From Megalonaias nervosa (Eukaryota > Mollusca > Bivalvia > Unionida > Unionidae), in NCBI GenBank assembly GCA_016617855.1, contig JAECUM010011002.1:1-64000 (forward strand): a stretch of DNA of 64,000 nucleotides, written 5' to 3'. A program made the position numbers and the translations under genes. A model generated the notes under the pieces. That model was not told the origin of the DNA. It did no database searches and worked only from the letters and a program-made list of their open reading frames with translations. Below, piece by piece: positions 1 to 12,401 of the stretch. Positions within the stretch are counted from its first letter, which is position 1. Every line of letters begins with the position of its first letter.

Positions 1-244
1 GATGGTGATATCGCTCTTCCATTTGTAGGTCTATATAGATAGACATAAAGCATTATCAGTCGAGATGAAGTCAAATAGTCGAAGCAGTAAAAATAGTTAG
101 TTAAACTTTTTTAATTTGAACGATTTTTCTGTTATTTTTTGGTCTCGTCTCTTTATTGTGTTTGCTTTTGAGGAAGACTAAACTGGAGTCAAAAGCGCCC
201 ATTCTAGTCAGCAACTAGTTTTCCACTGTTCGATGTCAGTTTAC

Positions 245-247
<3 letters not shown>

Positions 248-316
<69 letters not shown>
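248..316. repeat. (AT)n microsatellite
   Basis: An uninterrupted AT run of 69 bases directly at the left edge of segmental duplication copy 1. Confidence 0.97.
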
Positions 317-317
<1 letters not shown>

Positions 318-1464
318 CTAGCTTCATTATTAAATCTACAATTCTAAATTTATAATTGAACTGCAATAAAAGTAAGTTAAACATCTCAGCTGTTTTGTCT
401 CTATTATATCTAGAACAATTGTTATTATTTGGACAATAAATTATACCTGCTCTTGCAATCACCCTTATCCCTCTATAAAGTTATTTTGGGGTAATTATAC
501 TTTCCGATGTACCTCGAGAAAAGGAATACAGTTTCTTCAGAGTTTTTTTTCACAATGAGGCCATACATTATTGGAATGTTTCTAATTTTATTTCCTTAAA
601 AAAAAAAAAAAAAAACAAAAAAAAAAAACGCTATTTAGACATATTAATTTCAAGCTATGTAAAATCTGGACCCCTGGTTTCATTCGATAACGAAGAACAG
701 AACATATTAAATTCATTCTAATAGAAAATATCATATTCAGCTTCACTCCAGAACTGGCGCTAGTTCATGAGTGTTGCAGATGAATGTTTTCTAAATTCTT
801 TTCATCCCCTTCATAGTCATCATCTTTAACCTGATTATAGATCTTTATATATGCTAATTTTGTGATTACGAATAAATATTTCTAAGAATTTTTTTCTATC
901 GAATTTGATTTTTTCTAATTCTTTTTCTGTCTTTGAATCAGAAGTATTAACTTTCCGATTTGAGGTTATATTAACTAATTATACAGATAGAATTATATCA
1001 AACATAAATGCACCTCGTATTGAGCATTTACAACAACATTTAATTTTCAATTTCTTGATGTCATGCAATGAGTGTTTGTGTGTGCGTGTGTATGCGGCGC
1101 AGGGGAATGTGTCACATTCAGCAATAAATTAATGTTTTAAGGGGACAATTATTTGAGTTAAAGGTGCCAGTTATCTTTCCTGACCAATGCAGATCGACGT
1201 TTCTCAATTTGCTAAATAACAAATTAACCTTAAGTTTAAGCATTGATAAATATTCTGTGCCATAAAATACTAAATTCGGATGGACGTGCAAATGAGCAAA
1301 GTAATAATCTTTCTGTACATTTTAAAGAATTCGGAAAATAACAATATAGGCGAGTTTCAGGATCATTAATCATCTGATTTTTAAACGGTCGGAGGATGTG
1401 TCTCGTTTTCTCATAGCATTGGAAACGTAAATATTTTGAGAACGTTGTGAATGAAAGTCCTAGC

Positions 1465-1542
1465 CAACACACAGTGAAGAGGAAGTTGAACCAGTCTGAA
1501 GTGTGAATGTACCAGACTGGCGTGAAATACAAGAAATCTGTC
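1465..1542 (-). pseudogene. Half class A exon, segmental duplication copy 1
   Basis: The second half of a class A module is recognisable, but the first half and acceptor are missing. The fifth cysteine is Arg (CGC), QC has become LC, and the donor GT has become GC (GGCTAG). It follows the intact A exon at 1728 by about 190 bp, so it probably arose from a local tandem duplication that later decayed. Confidence 0.8.
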
Positions 1543-1727
1543 ATGTACAGAAAATATAAATCCTAAAATTCTAAGAAGGTAACATTGAACCTAGAAAGTA
1601 ATAATCTTTCTGTACGTTTCTAAAGAATTGCATCATTCGAAAGATAACAATACAGGCGCATTTCAAAATCATTAATCGACAGTTTATTAAGCAAACAATG
1701 TTGTGATCTAGTGAATGAATTCCTTAC

Positions 1728-1886
1728 CAACACACTGTGAAGAGGAGGTTGAGCCTGTCTGAAGTGTGATTGTACCACTCTGGCATGAAATACAAGAAGT
1801 CTGTCCCGAGGACGGCTGGTAAGTTCCTATTGAACAAGCCTGACAATTCCCCAGGGTGTTGAGGAAAAATCCCGCTGAACAAATGG
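1728..1886 (-). CDS. Class A module exon, segmental duplication copy 1
   Basis: It reads AICSAGFFLNTLGNCQAC, then SSGQTSCISCQSGTIT and TGSTSSSQC. Donor GTAAGG, acceptor GTTTGTAG. It is the last intact exon in transcription order inside the window, so the gene must continue to the left of position 1 or end in an exon I could not recognise between 1 and 1.4 kb. Confidence 0.9.
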
Positions 1887-2024
1887 CTACAAACGAATAA
1901 AAGTATCACAGTGTAACCAGATTTGAGATTAAATCTACTTATATTCTTTGTATAACGCAACAAAGAATCGTGAAATGTCATATACTAACCCACTTTCCAG
2001 AACATCTGCATTCATGGAGTGATC

Positions 2025-2025
<1 letters not shown>

Positions 2026-2055
<30 letters not shown>

Positions 2056-2057
2056 TG
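2026..2057. repeat. (TGTA)n microsatellite
   Basis: A run of TGTA units upstream of the class A exon at 1728; the matching run in copy 2 (14314-14366) is longer and has one ATTT interruption. Confidence 0.95.
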
Positions 2058-3155
2058 CATCAGTCCACTCATAGGCTCATCGTTTATTTTGGCTCTCACA
2101 ATATGTTATTTCCGATCAAGTGACCTCTGTGAAATATTTAGTTACATTGTATTTCATGTAGATATTACTTATAAAATCAAAATAGAAAGGCATTTAGTCC
2201 AGTACGCTTTCTCTCAATTTCGTTTAAATTCTTTTGAATATTTTCTAAAGAAACTTGTACTAAGACTGGTCACATTGGATCGCAGTCGAAATCATATATA
2301 GAATGCGGAAATGTTTTAATGACAGATTGCTGGTTTTGAATATTTCAAAATATTTCAAAATGACTCCAACACTGACAAGTAAAACATCTCCAAAACTTTC
2401 AGGAACAAAATTAACAAGGAAAAAACATATTTCGTTTGAACATAATATAATAAAAAAAATTAAAAAAGAGTTTTGGTAGTGAACAATATTCGAAAAGAGA
2501 AGACATGGATGGAAAATAGGCTCCAAAGCAATGTCACACAAAAAACCAATAATACATTCAAAGAAAAACGTTATGCCATACTACAGATAATCAAGAAGAT
2601 TGCATGCTTCAGTTGTACTTGTGAATTGTATTATGTCAAAAATTCATCGTAAATAAACTCACGATTTCTAACAAGGATAATGCATATAATGCTGCAAATG
2701 ACTGAATACGCAAATAATTAACACAGAATACCACTATCGAATGGTTATGAAAACAGAAGCTATTCTACGGGTCAAATCCTTTTATTCATTCCAACACATT
2801 TCTATTCCTACAGCGAAGAACAATATATCTATAGGATATATGTAACACAGCTAATAAATAAAAACAAATGATTCAGATATACACATTTTGCCTTGGTGTT
2901 TGCGATAAATATTCCTCATTTCATAGATGAAGAGAGTACGGTAATAAATGGAAAACGGTTCGAGTATACAATGCTTGCCACCTTAGACAAAGACAAATTG
3001 ACGAAATCGCCAAAACACATAATAGAATACTGCAAAAGATCGTACAAATGTGAGAAAATAAAACAAATTCTTTGGTGTACCAGATCGTGCAGGGTAGAAT
3101 AGAAATAGGTTTGGTCGTCTGTTAGGGTATATCTTCCAGCGTCTGTTTTACTCAC

Positions 3156-3314
3156 CAACACACTGTGCTTGAGATGTGGATGCGATTTGGTTGGTTGAGG
3201 TTCCACTGGGACAAGAAATACACGAGGTCTGTTCAGTACTCGGCTGGTAGGTACCAATTGGGCATACTTGACAACTACCACCCGTAGTCCGGTAGAATCC
3301 AGAACTACATATAG
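3156..3314 (-). CDS. Class B module exon, segmental duplication copy 1
   Basis: It reads AICSSGFYRTTGGSCQVC, then PIGTYQPSTEQTSCISC and TNQIASTSQAQC. Acceptor AATCCAG, donor GTGAGTA. All six cysteines are at the class positions. It lies between the A' exon at 3824 and the A exon at 1728. Confidence 0.9.
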
Positions 3315-3823
3315 CTGGATTGAAATAATTGCAATTTTGAACTCGTAGTCATCAATATCAATATGATTTGCATTGAATAATGTATTAAAATTGCGGTCTC
3401 AATTCTCATATAATTTATGGTTACATTTCTTTTAGCGTATTTGCAGTACAAGCTACTCACAAAATAATTATTTGTTTTAACCTCGATTTGAATGCTTATT
3501 CATATTAAAAAGATGAATGTTTTTCAAAAATTGCCTTATTATCACCTCCGGTTTTTTTTCACTGTTGGTAGTTCGATAGCAGACCTAAAACAGAACCTAG
3601 TAATCATGGTTGAGTCATATTTGTCTTGCATGTTGATAGAGAACTAAATGTTCGCTTGAAAGGAATTACACACGATTAAATGTTTTTTTCAGATACATTT
3701 CTCAGAGGTGTGTATCGAGGTCATGCAGAATACAAGCAATGTCGGTAAACTATGTCAAAGAAGCATTTAATACAGTTTGATAGTAAATAACAATTATTGT
3801 AATCTACGGTACAAATGTCTTAC

Positions 3824-3982
3824 CGACACACTGTGCAGAGGAAACTGAAGCAGTCTGAAGCGTAATAGTACCGGTCTGGCATGAAATACAAGACGTTTGT
3901 CCGGAGGACGGCTGATAAGTTCCTAAAGCACAGGCCTGACAGAAGCCCAGGGCGTGGAGGAAAAAGCCCGCTGGGCAGAGGC
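3824..3982 (-). CDS. Class A' module exon, segmental duplication copy 1
   Basis: The 159-bp exon has acceptor ATTTATAG and donor GTAAGA. It reads GLCPAGFFLHALGFCQAC, then ALGTYQPSSGQTSCISCQTGTITLQTA and SSAQC. In transcription order it opens the A'-B-A group of copy 1. About 150 bp upstream lie the (TGTA)n run and the 3' part of a LINE relic. Confidence 0.9.
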
Positions 3983-4131
3983 CTATAAATAGATACAATG
4001 ACAAGATTTTTATCAGATTTTAGATAAAGTACACACTGGCCCTTTTCTTATCATGAAACCGATAAATCCAGTGACCGTAGACTGCAACACTTTCAAAAAC
4101 AATTTGTATTTTTTTGGTACTTTACTCTTGA

Positions 4132-4193
4132 CTATGTACGTATGTATGTATGTATGTATGTATGTATGTATGTATGTATGTATGTATGTATGT
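4132..4193. repeat. (TGTA)n microsatellite at LINE relic A 3' end
   Basis: About 15 units lie between the A' exon at 3824 and the end of the LINE reading frame. Confidence 0.95.
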
Positions 4194-4199
4194 TGTTTT

Positions 4200-6280
4200 C
4201 GGTTGCTTGATCAATCGCAGACATGTTGCACTTCTGAGATTTATGCTGCTCGACCTCTTCCACTGTCTCTTCAAGTCTCCTCCGTTCAAAATCTGTAACT
4301 ATGAGGGAAGAGACTGCGCCAGGTGGAGAGATTATGTGCGAGAACTTCATTGCCCTTGGTTTAATATCGAAGTGTTTCAATGATAACTTGAGGGAATCTT
4401 TGAAGGATCTCTTCTGACCACCCTGAGATCGCTTTCTCTCCTTTAGCTTAAGGCAGACGTTCTTTTTTACTCGCTCTTCTGATATCCTGATGATGTGGAC
4501 TACCCATCTCAACTGTAATATCGTTAGAAGAGTGTGGATGCTTGGAATGCATACTTATAAGAGAACCTCAGTGTCTGGGACCGTGTCCTGACATCTTATC
4601 CTAACAGCTTCCACAGGCAGTCCACATGAGAATGATTCAGGTCTTGGTATGGCGCCTGTAAAACGTCCAGGTTTCGAAAACATACAGCAGTGACGGCAAC
4701 TGAATGGGTTTGTAGACCTTAAGTTTAATTTCTAGACTGATGCATCTGCGCTTCCAAACATTTGCGTGTAGTTTGCCAATGGTCACGCTTGTTTTAGCAA
4801 TACTGACGTTGGTTTCATCATCAATGTGGATGGCATTGGACAGTGTGCTGTCGAGATAAGTGACCTTGTATACTGCCAGGAATGTTTTGCCGTTTCTGTG
4901 ATGGCGGGCTCTACGTAAGGCGTTCCTTGTGCAGGCTGGTGCATTGCCTCTGTCTTCTTAACACTGACTGTGAAACCGTAATTCTCACAAACTGAATAGA
5001 AATAGTACATTTTCTGTGGATTCGTCAGCAGATAGGACTTCACGACCAGTCACTTCTAGTAACGTTGTCTTCACTTGAAATCTCCTCAGACCGAAGAGCT
5101 TCCCGTCAGTCTGGTATCTGATGTAGATCTCCGAGTTATAATCATGGAAGGCATTGGTCAGCATGGCAGTGAACATCATTCTGAGATGGGCTGGGGCTCT
5201 CACACAGCCTTGCTTCACTTCATTGGTGACGGGAATGGTACAAGTGACTTGTCGTCGTCCACGTCACGAATGAGCACATCGTCATGGAATTTCCTAACCA
5301 TCATGATGAATTTATCTGGGAAACCAAAGTTAGCCATTAATTCCCCAAGGCCACAAAAGTGGATGAATATGATATTGTTTTGTTGTTTCTTTTGTCGTGT
5401 CGTGTTCTGTTCCTGGCAGTTCTCCTGGAGAGGACGAGCTGCAAACACCATACCTGTGGTATCTCGTCCTTTCCTAAAGCCACGTTGATGATTTGGCAGT
5501 ATTTCGAAAGTTATTGACAGCAAGAAGATACCCGGATGGTTGTCACATGATTGTTGGATGTCTTTCCGCTTGTACAAGTGGATTACTGCGGCGTCTTTGT
5601 ACTCATAGGGATTAGTTTCCCTGAGCTAACAGTGACTGGATAAGTTCAGTTAGTTACTATGTCGTATGAGATTTCTGTTGATATAGCATCTGCTCTAGGT
5701 GCTTTTCCATTTGACAGCAGGTTATTGTTTTAACAGTCTCAATCAGCGTTGGGGTACCAATAAGTGGTATGTTGTTTTCCATTTGTGACTATAATTTCCC
5801 TCCTGAATGATATATGACTGTTGATTGAGGATGTTGTTGAAATGTTCTCCCTATCATTGAAGTATCTTTTCTTTGTCGACAGAAGTGTGGCTCTGTCAAC
5901 ACTCAGGAAAGGATATGCTGGCCAGTAAATTGTTTTCATAGAAGTTTTTCATGCCATTAACTCTTGGTAGCTGTGATTTGCTGGCAAATGCATCAGCAGC
6001 GTCATTTTCGCTGTTCTTTACCTCGTTCACAACAGAAGAAAGTGTAGCCGGTTCCTACATCGGTGAGTTGTCTTTTCTCAGCTAAGCCAGTTTCACTCAG
6101 GAATCCTATCTGGATGTTGGATCTGGTCATGTACCAACTATAGTTGTTGTACTCTTTGGTCTAACTGCCGATGTACTATCCATAAATGGAGTACGCTCCA
6201 GACACTGATGGTTAGTTGTGTCACCTTGTTTTCTTGTTACATTTTCGATTCTTTATGTGGAATATCTGTCGACCAAGTTT
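4200..6280 (-). mobile_element. LINE relic A, copy 1 (reverse transcriptase)
   Basis: Minus-strand fragments in several frames match a common animal LINE reverse transcriptase. In order: LSNGKAPRADAI, a YKRKDIQQSCDNHPGI block, GFRKGRDTTG with VFAARPLQENCQEQN, then MKQGCVRAP, KKTEAMHQPAQGTPYVEP, and near the end VKKNVCLKLKERKRS with GGQKRSFKDSLK. Frameshifts and stops are frequent, so it is dead. The (TGTA)n run at 4132-4193 follows its 3' end. Family recognised from memory; clade not assigned. Confidence 0.85.
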
Positions 6281-6284
6281 TGCT

Positions 6285-6870
6285 GACCAGTCTTGTGCAG
6301 TTCTTATAAATGCTACACATGGGGAATGTTTCACAGCAACAGGGGGCGTGCATCAAGGTTGCTTAATCTCGACTATGTTGTTTAACATCTTCTTGGTGAA
6401 CATCATATATCAGATGCCTCAGAATACCATAAACAAATTCTCAGTTTTGAAGAACGCGTCATCACAAACCTTCGATTTCCAGATGACATCAGTGGATTTG
6501 CACGTTCAAAAAGAACATACTTAGCAGAGATCACAACCAAATTAGATAGTTAAGTTTCAACTTTCCGTAAGGAGACAAGTGCTGCAGAAACCAAAGTAAT
6601 GTCAGATCATTCAATCGTGTTAAAGAATAAAATATCAGTGAAATACTAGATACTGGAGGTTCTACAGTCCTCAAAATAACTCGGATCTACCAGGGTAAAT
6701 GAAGGAGTTTCAATAATAGAAACAAAATCCAGAATCGCCTTGGCCATAGGTCCCCTCTCAAAAATAAAAAAAGCGTCATAACGAAGATCAGGGTGAGACT
6801 CCTTAGGGAATTGTTCATTACAGTATTTCCAAACGCATGTAAACATGGACTTAAAATAATGAAAATGTGT
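6285..6870 (+). mobile_element. LINE relic B, copy 1
   Basis: Plus-strand reading gives HGECFTATGGVHQGCLISTM, then in a shifted frame VITNLRFPDDISGLA, the position of the catalytic (F/Y)ADD box, here with Pro for Ala. It is followed by ETKVMSDHS and SRIALAIG. It represents the RT core of a second LINE family; frames are broken. Confidence 0.82.
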
Positions 6871-6878
6871 CTACTCAC

Positions 6879-7037
6879 CAACACACTGTGTTTGCGATGT
6901 GGATGCAACTTGGTTGGTTGTGGTTCCACTGGGACACGAGATGCAGGAGGTCTGCTCCGTACTTGGTTGGTAGGTACCAACAGGGCAAGACTGACAAATA
7001 CCACTCGTATTCCGGAAGAAACCAGAATTACATATTG
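6879..7037 (-). CDS. GCC2/GCC3 module exon, class B
   Basis: It reads AICNSGFFRNTSGICQSC, then PVGTY, STEQTSCISC and TNQVASTSQTQC. An NTS sequon lies at residues 10-12. Acceptor AATACAG and donor GTGAGTA. The exon is nested beside a plus-strand LINE relic (6285-6870) that ends within about 10 bp of the exon, so the intron side has been largely replaced by repeat sequence. Confidence 0.9.
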
Positions 7038-7548
7038 CTGTATTGGAAAAATGTGTACACAAATGTATCTGTTGAATATCGCAAATTTTGAAATCATTTC
7101 CAGTGCATAGTATAACAAATCCTGGACTTAATTCAGAGAAAACTTTCATATTGGATTACTAATAGAATGTAACCAACCAGATTGTTTGTCTTTAAAATCT
7201 CATTAATGGCCTTTTGCCATGAAATAATTGTAATATACTTTTAAATAATATATTTTATCAACGTCATATTTCCAGTTTTAATACGTCGCCGGGTGATGAA
7301 GAAGTTATGGTAATCCTTTTTCTTGAATTATGTCCCATTTGCATATTGGGATATAAAGACCTATAACTCTGGACATGATTTATTTACATGTAAACCATTT
7401 TAAACAATTCTATTGCACCAAACAAATTACATTCCAAAGCTGAAGCACTAATACATACTTAACAGTTTATAATTTAATATAGATGTAAAGTATTCATAAT
7501 CGTGCATCAGCTGGATTAAGAGATTCAAGAAGACTGAACACTTTTCTT

Positions 7549-7553
<5 letters not shown>

Positions 7554-7618
<65 letters not shown>
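7554..7618. repeat. (AT)n microsatellite
   Basis: A 65-base AT run between the exons at 6879 and 8017. Confidence 0.97.
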
Positions 7619-7622
<4 letters not shown>

Positions 7623-8016
7623 CGGTAAGACTACATGGATTCCTATACAGAAAATATAAAATCTTGATTCATTGTTCACCTGCTCAACGCTAAATACATC
7701 AAGGTATATATAATTTTAATTTAACAATACCAATTAGATCCTGGGAACATTATATGACAAAAAAGTAAATTCGGATGGAAACCCAATCGAGGAAAGAAAT
7801 AAATGTTCTGTACATTTGTAAAGTAATAGGCTACTGATTGGTAAAAAGGCACATTTTAAATTAATTGCTCGACTTTACTGAAACGTTCTACGAACAAGTC
7901 GTTCGTTTTGTCGTGGCAGTGGGAAATTAATATAGTTTTCTGAAACTGTACGAATGAATTACTTAATACAAGTCATTATGGAAATGATATTGTGATGTAG
8001 TGAATAAATTCCTTAC

Positions 8017-8175
8017 CAACACACTGTGTAGAGAAGGTGGAGCCAGTCTGAAGTGTGATTGTGCCAGTCGGGCATGAAATACAAGAAGTCTGCCCCGAGG
8101 ACGGCTGGTAAGTTCCAATAGGACAGATCTGACAATTGCCCAGGGTGTTGATGAAAAATCCCGTTGAGCAGACGG
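8017..8175 (-). CDS. GCC2/GCC3 module exon, class A with B-like residues
   Basis: It reads AVCSTGFFINTLGNCQIC, then PIGTYQPSSGQTSCISCPTGT and TGSTFSTQC. The framework is class A but proline follows cysteines 3 and 5, as in class B. That could mark an early branch or a conversion tract. Donor GTAAGG and acceptor ATTTGTAG are good. Its left neighbour, about 980 bp away, is the B exon at 6879. Confidence 0.9.
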
Positions 8176-8501
8176 CTACAAATGAATAAAATTAGTACAG
8201 TTTCTTCAGATCTGTTTTGAAATATATTTATATTCTTTGTACGACGCAATAAAAAGTCAGAAAATGATATATACTAAACCACATCATCTATCACCTTTTG
8301 TCACGTTTGCTAAGCCCAGCAATAAAGTTACGTATAAGCAAGCTATAATCTACTGTATTGGGAATATTTCCGCGGCCATGTGTTTTATGTCTAAAGGATA
8401 CCGCATGGGAGTGTTAAACTCTTACACAATGTTACTTGACGGGCCGTAGACCGTAATCTTGAAAGGGGAAAGGCGATAGATCGCACCACTTCACACCTAT
8501 G

Positions 8502-10084
8502 TGTTACAGCTTAGTCCTAAGATCAGAGGGAAGCCCGCGGGTGAGCGGGGCGTGCTCTCATCCGTCCTCACGTGACAGAGAGCGAGAGGGACATTGTCCG
8601 CTAAGTTTGATTGGATCAGTTCACAGAGACATCCAATCGGAATTGAGATAAAGGGTGTTATTACAATTTAGATCGGAATGATTACTTTCATAACTCGTAA
8701 ACGAAAATTTAGTTTCGCCTTGACAGATTGCTTATCAATAGGTTTACGCCGAGAGAAGCCAATCGTAATTTGGCGGTAAAACTTAGAGGTCGATGCTAAC
8801 GATAGGCAAAGCTTCGAAAAGGACAGTAAGTTATTTGCTTGATTTTTGCAGAATATTACGGCATCATAATTGTAATTATTTGTAGTATGTGTAATTAATT
8901 ACTGGGATCGTTTAGTATGTAGAATTGCATATGTAGTGTTTCTTTTGCATGCGTTTTTGAGAAATGGGCTTGAGTTTACATAGAGAATTATGTAGATTGT
9001 TAGCTTGTGATCAGAATTAAGTTTGTAATTCGCTATTAGGTTACTTCGTAGTAAACTAGTGCATTTATTAATGTGTTATGTTAGAATTAACGCATGCTTG
9101 AATGTGAGTTTGAAAAATGGTTGAAGTATGTAATATTAGTTACTATGGACGTATGAATATATCAGAGCATGGATATTTGAATATTTGCGTACTTTGTATG
9201 GGTCTAAGGTAAAGAAATGCGTCTGATTATTGTGATATTGTTTAGTATAACGGGATTAGGAATATGTACTGATGTGATGCAATTTATGGATGTATGTATA
9301 AGATGTAATTAATACCATGCTGTATTATGACGTTTGTTTTACCATGCAATAACGTATGGGTATCTCGATGTGAATGAATGCGTGACCGAACAAATTTAAT
9401 AGCCGTTATCTGATGATAGGCTCTGTGCAATGTGAGATGAGAGTGCTAAGGAAAAATATAGTACCGTCCTTGTGGTTTGACAGGAAGCATTTAGGGGACA
9501 GATAACTTCCGGTTCAACTGAGTCCCGAGTCTCCAAGAGGTGAAGACGGAATAGAGACTAGCCGACAGTCGAAGTCGACAGAAGTCTAGTCAGTGGAGAG
9601 AAGGTGGATAGAAGGTGGAGGAGGAGGAAATGGAGTCTGGAGGAGAAAGTGGAGGAGGAGGAGAAGGAGTATAGAGAAGTCGAGGAGGAGAACAAGGAAT
9701 ATGGAGAAAGTCGGGTAGGAAGAGGAGAAGGAATTGGGAGAAATAGGAGAGAGATGAATACCACAGATGAATAGAATACAACGACAGGTAGAAATCGATC
9801 TCACACTGCTAATCAAGTGATGCAATAGGCTATTAAAGGGTCGAGTGGAATGAGTGTAATTGGAAATTTGAATCATTTGATTATTAAATTGTTATTAAAT
9901 TGTTATTCATTGAATTTCAACATTTGTTGTGTATGTAACCATCTAACCGTAGGCATTGCTGACTGGGGGCTAGAAGCTGTACCTCTATCTTTCACTAATT
10001 TAACTTCCAACCAAAATCAAGCCTGAGTGGGACTTCTATAATACTTTAATAAAATATTAGGAGCACCCAACCCGAAACATAACA
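8502..10084 (+). mobile_element. Candidate solo LTR or other single insertion
   Basis: This 1.6-kb block is less AT-rich than its surroundings, with a purine-rich GGAGGAG tract at 9600-9740. It starts TGTTAC and ends ATAACA, short inverted ends as in many LTRs, and has an AATAAAA signal near 10049. Just outside, an 8-bp direct repeat TCACACCT occurs at 8491-8498 and 10091-10098, which could be a target-site duplication of a slightly larger insertion. Sequence from 10.095 kb resumes homology to 20.823 kb. No coding region is seen in it. Confidence 0.4.
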
Positions 10085-10094
10085 AAACCATCAC

Positions 10095-10276
10095 ACCTTT
10101 AGAATGAGGAAATTGAAGGCAGGAGGAGAAAGATGGGTGCGTTGAGGGTGAGATAAAACTGCATACAATAAATATAAAGGGATGATTGAAGATGAGAGTA
10201 GACTTACAAAAATTTCCAATTATGTTTGATATTTGAGAGGTTTATAGTAACGTAATCAAATAACTTTATTAACAAG

Positions 10277-10330
<54 letters not shown>

Positions 10331-10830
10331 ATAAATCCAGAGTGGATATGGGGTGACAATATTTTTTCCGGTAAAAAACTCCCAAACATTATATTATTAT
10401 TGTCCTGAATAAAGCAACATGAACTGCCTTTTTCTCAAAGTCATATCGTACACAAAGAAATCTCTTTCTCTCACTCCCATAACACTCTCACCTAAAAGTG
10501 AGTGATCAATCATGTTATCAGTATTTCATGTAAATTATTCCGTCTTCGTATATCAGCACGTGCTAACTTTTCATTGACCTTTGGTATCATCTAGCTCCCA
10601 CCCATCCCCGACCAAATGTATTCCAATGATAAACAGGTCCTATGTAATATCACCCTGTTTGCTTCCATAATCGTTGTTGACTATTATTGGATACGTCTAG
10701 TGATACCTCAAAAGTTCAGATTATAATAGATAAGTTCAAAATCAGAACATATAATTGTCGAAATGTGTAAAACCAGTCTCAGTAATTAATTTACACATTT
10801 CCCTATTAGGTGTCCAAGATTTAACAAAGA
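10095..10830. repeat. Diverged intronic duplicate, copy 1
   Basis: Matches 20823-21540, starting at CACCTTTAGAATGAGGAAAT. Shared landmarks include AGATGAGAGTAGACTTACAAA and AGTGAGTGATCAATCATG. It holds a (CT)n run at 10279-10326 that is short in the other copy. No exon was found. Confidence 0.7.
10279..10326. repeat. (CT)n microsatellite
   Basis: A 48-base CT run inside the intronic duplicate at 10.1-10.8 kb. Confidence 0.97.
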
Positions 10831-11339
10831 AACTTACTATGGCAGAGAAAACTTTACTTAGAGAAAAATAGAATTTAAACACTTACTTTGCAAATAAGAT
10901 TGCAATTAACATGAAAATGAATTCATTTCAATTACCTGTCTTTGTCATTTGTGACGAAATTTAATTTAATTTAAATAGCCTCTCTGTTTAATATCATGCA
11001 ATATTTTATTCTCTTTTCTGATTAACGGCAAATACTAAAATCAGCAGGAAACAACTCGGCAATCATACATAGTATATAATTTTCACACATTTTTCAGTAT
11101 TCAGTGAATCGTATAATTTGATATATCTCCTTATTTCTTTAGACAGGGATAGCTTTTGAATCTTGAGATGTAAAGGGTGCCATGTTAGTCACCAAATATT
11201 TTCAGAGTTGCATTCGTCGAATCTCTGAGAATGTTAGGAAATTGCATACGTATGTAATCCACGCTTTAGCAAGTCACTCATGGCACCATTACCATTGCTG
11301 ACGAGTTCTTCTAAATGGTACATATAGGGAGTGGTTTCC

Positions 11340-12030
11340 ATCAACAGTGCGCGTGCGTAAAGATTTCTTAAAATATGTTGCTTAACATCTTCTTGGTAAA
11401 CATCATATATCACATGCCTCAGAATACGATAAATAAATTCTCACTGCTTGGAGAACGCGTCGTCACAAACCTCTAATTTCTAGATGACATCAGTACACTT
11501 CAATGCTCAGAGAACATACCAGTAGATATCACAACCAAATCAAAAAGAGAATTTTCAAAGTTTGAGATGAAGACAAGTGCTGAAGAAACAAACGTAATGA
11601 CAGAAGATTAAACCATCTTAAAAATAACATCTCACAAAAAGACCAAATATTGGAAGTTCTACGCTCCTCAAAATAATTCGTATATACCACGATAAACGAG
11701 GGAGTTTCCATAATAAAAGCTAAATCCAGAATCGCCTTGGCCATAGTGCCCTCTCTAAAAAAAAAAAGATCATTACGAAGATCAGAGTGAAACTAATTAG
11801 GGCACTGGTCATAAAAGTATTTTCAAACGCCCGTAAAACAATGACTTTAAATAAAAGGACCGAAAGAAGAATAAGAGTTCTTAAAACAAAATGCGATAGA
11901 TACATCTTAAGCATCCGGTTCATCGACTGCAAAACAAATGAAGAAGTATGCAATACCATCCATTCAGCCACTTTAGACCATGAAGACTTCCTACCAATCG
12001 TGAAGACTGGAAAGCTCAGCCAATAAAAGA
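11340..12030 (+). mobile_element. LINE relic B, copy 2
   Basis: The RT-core part is poor, but the downstream part reads well: IRVKLIRALVIKVF, then ERRIRVLKTKCDRYILSIRF and CKTNEEVCNTIHSATLDHED. These match the post-RT region of LINEs (IRLMRALV, RCYRRLL, TNEEV). It ends about 370 bp left of the B exon at 12402. Confidence 0.8.
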
Positions 12031-12401
12031 GTTAGCGCAGGAAAAAGGAATATTTGTGTCAAATTCTTTTCTGCATCCTACAGCGAACGACCCAAAACAT
12101 TGAGAATATATCAAGTACAGATCAGCATAACCTTACTCTCCATTCTGCGATGCATAATCCATAATAAAATGCCATACTTTAAATAAAACAGTAAAAGAGT
12201 ATGCGATACAGAATGTATAACATAACCATTGGTTACAGAAGAAAGGCAATTACTGTTCGCAAATCGACAACACTCAATCCATAGTACAGAGAAAGAGAAC
12301 AAGGAAAAGCAAAAGACCATTTCTTTGGTACACTTGATAAGCTAGAATTGATTTGGCAGACTGCAAGGGTTATCTTTCAATTTGTGCATGTATCTACTCA
12401 C

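Larger units (their letters stand above)
338..6290. repeat. Segmental duplication, copy 1
   Basis: This block matches 13210-18655 nearly base for base over most of its length, at an offset of about 12.3-12.4 kb. It contains three intact exons, one broken exon, intron sequence and a LINE relic. Both copies start directly after an (AT)n run and end at the same LINE-derived stretch (GTTTTGCTGACCA). Copy 1 lacks about 90 bp near 3710 that copy 2 keeps at 16020-16108. Confidence 0.9.

Noticed and set aside
1236..1981. Minus-strand open frames of 85-102 codons across the exons at 1465 and 1728 (and the same at 13.5-14.3 kb)
   Set aside because: They read the module exons in the wrong frame. The correct frame gives the six-cysteine module and ends at splice sites.
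9558..9876. Serine- and leucine-rich minus-strand open frames
   Set aside because: They are antisense translations of the purine-rich GGAGGAG tract and have no homologous features.
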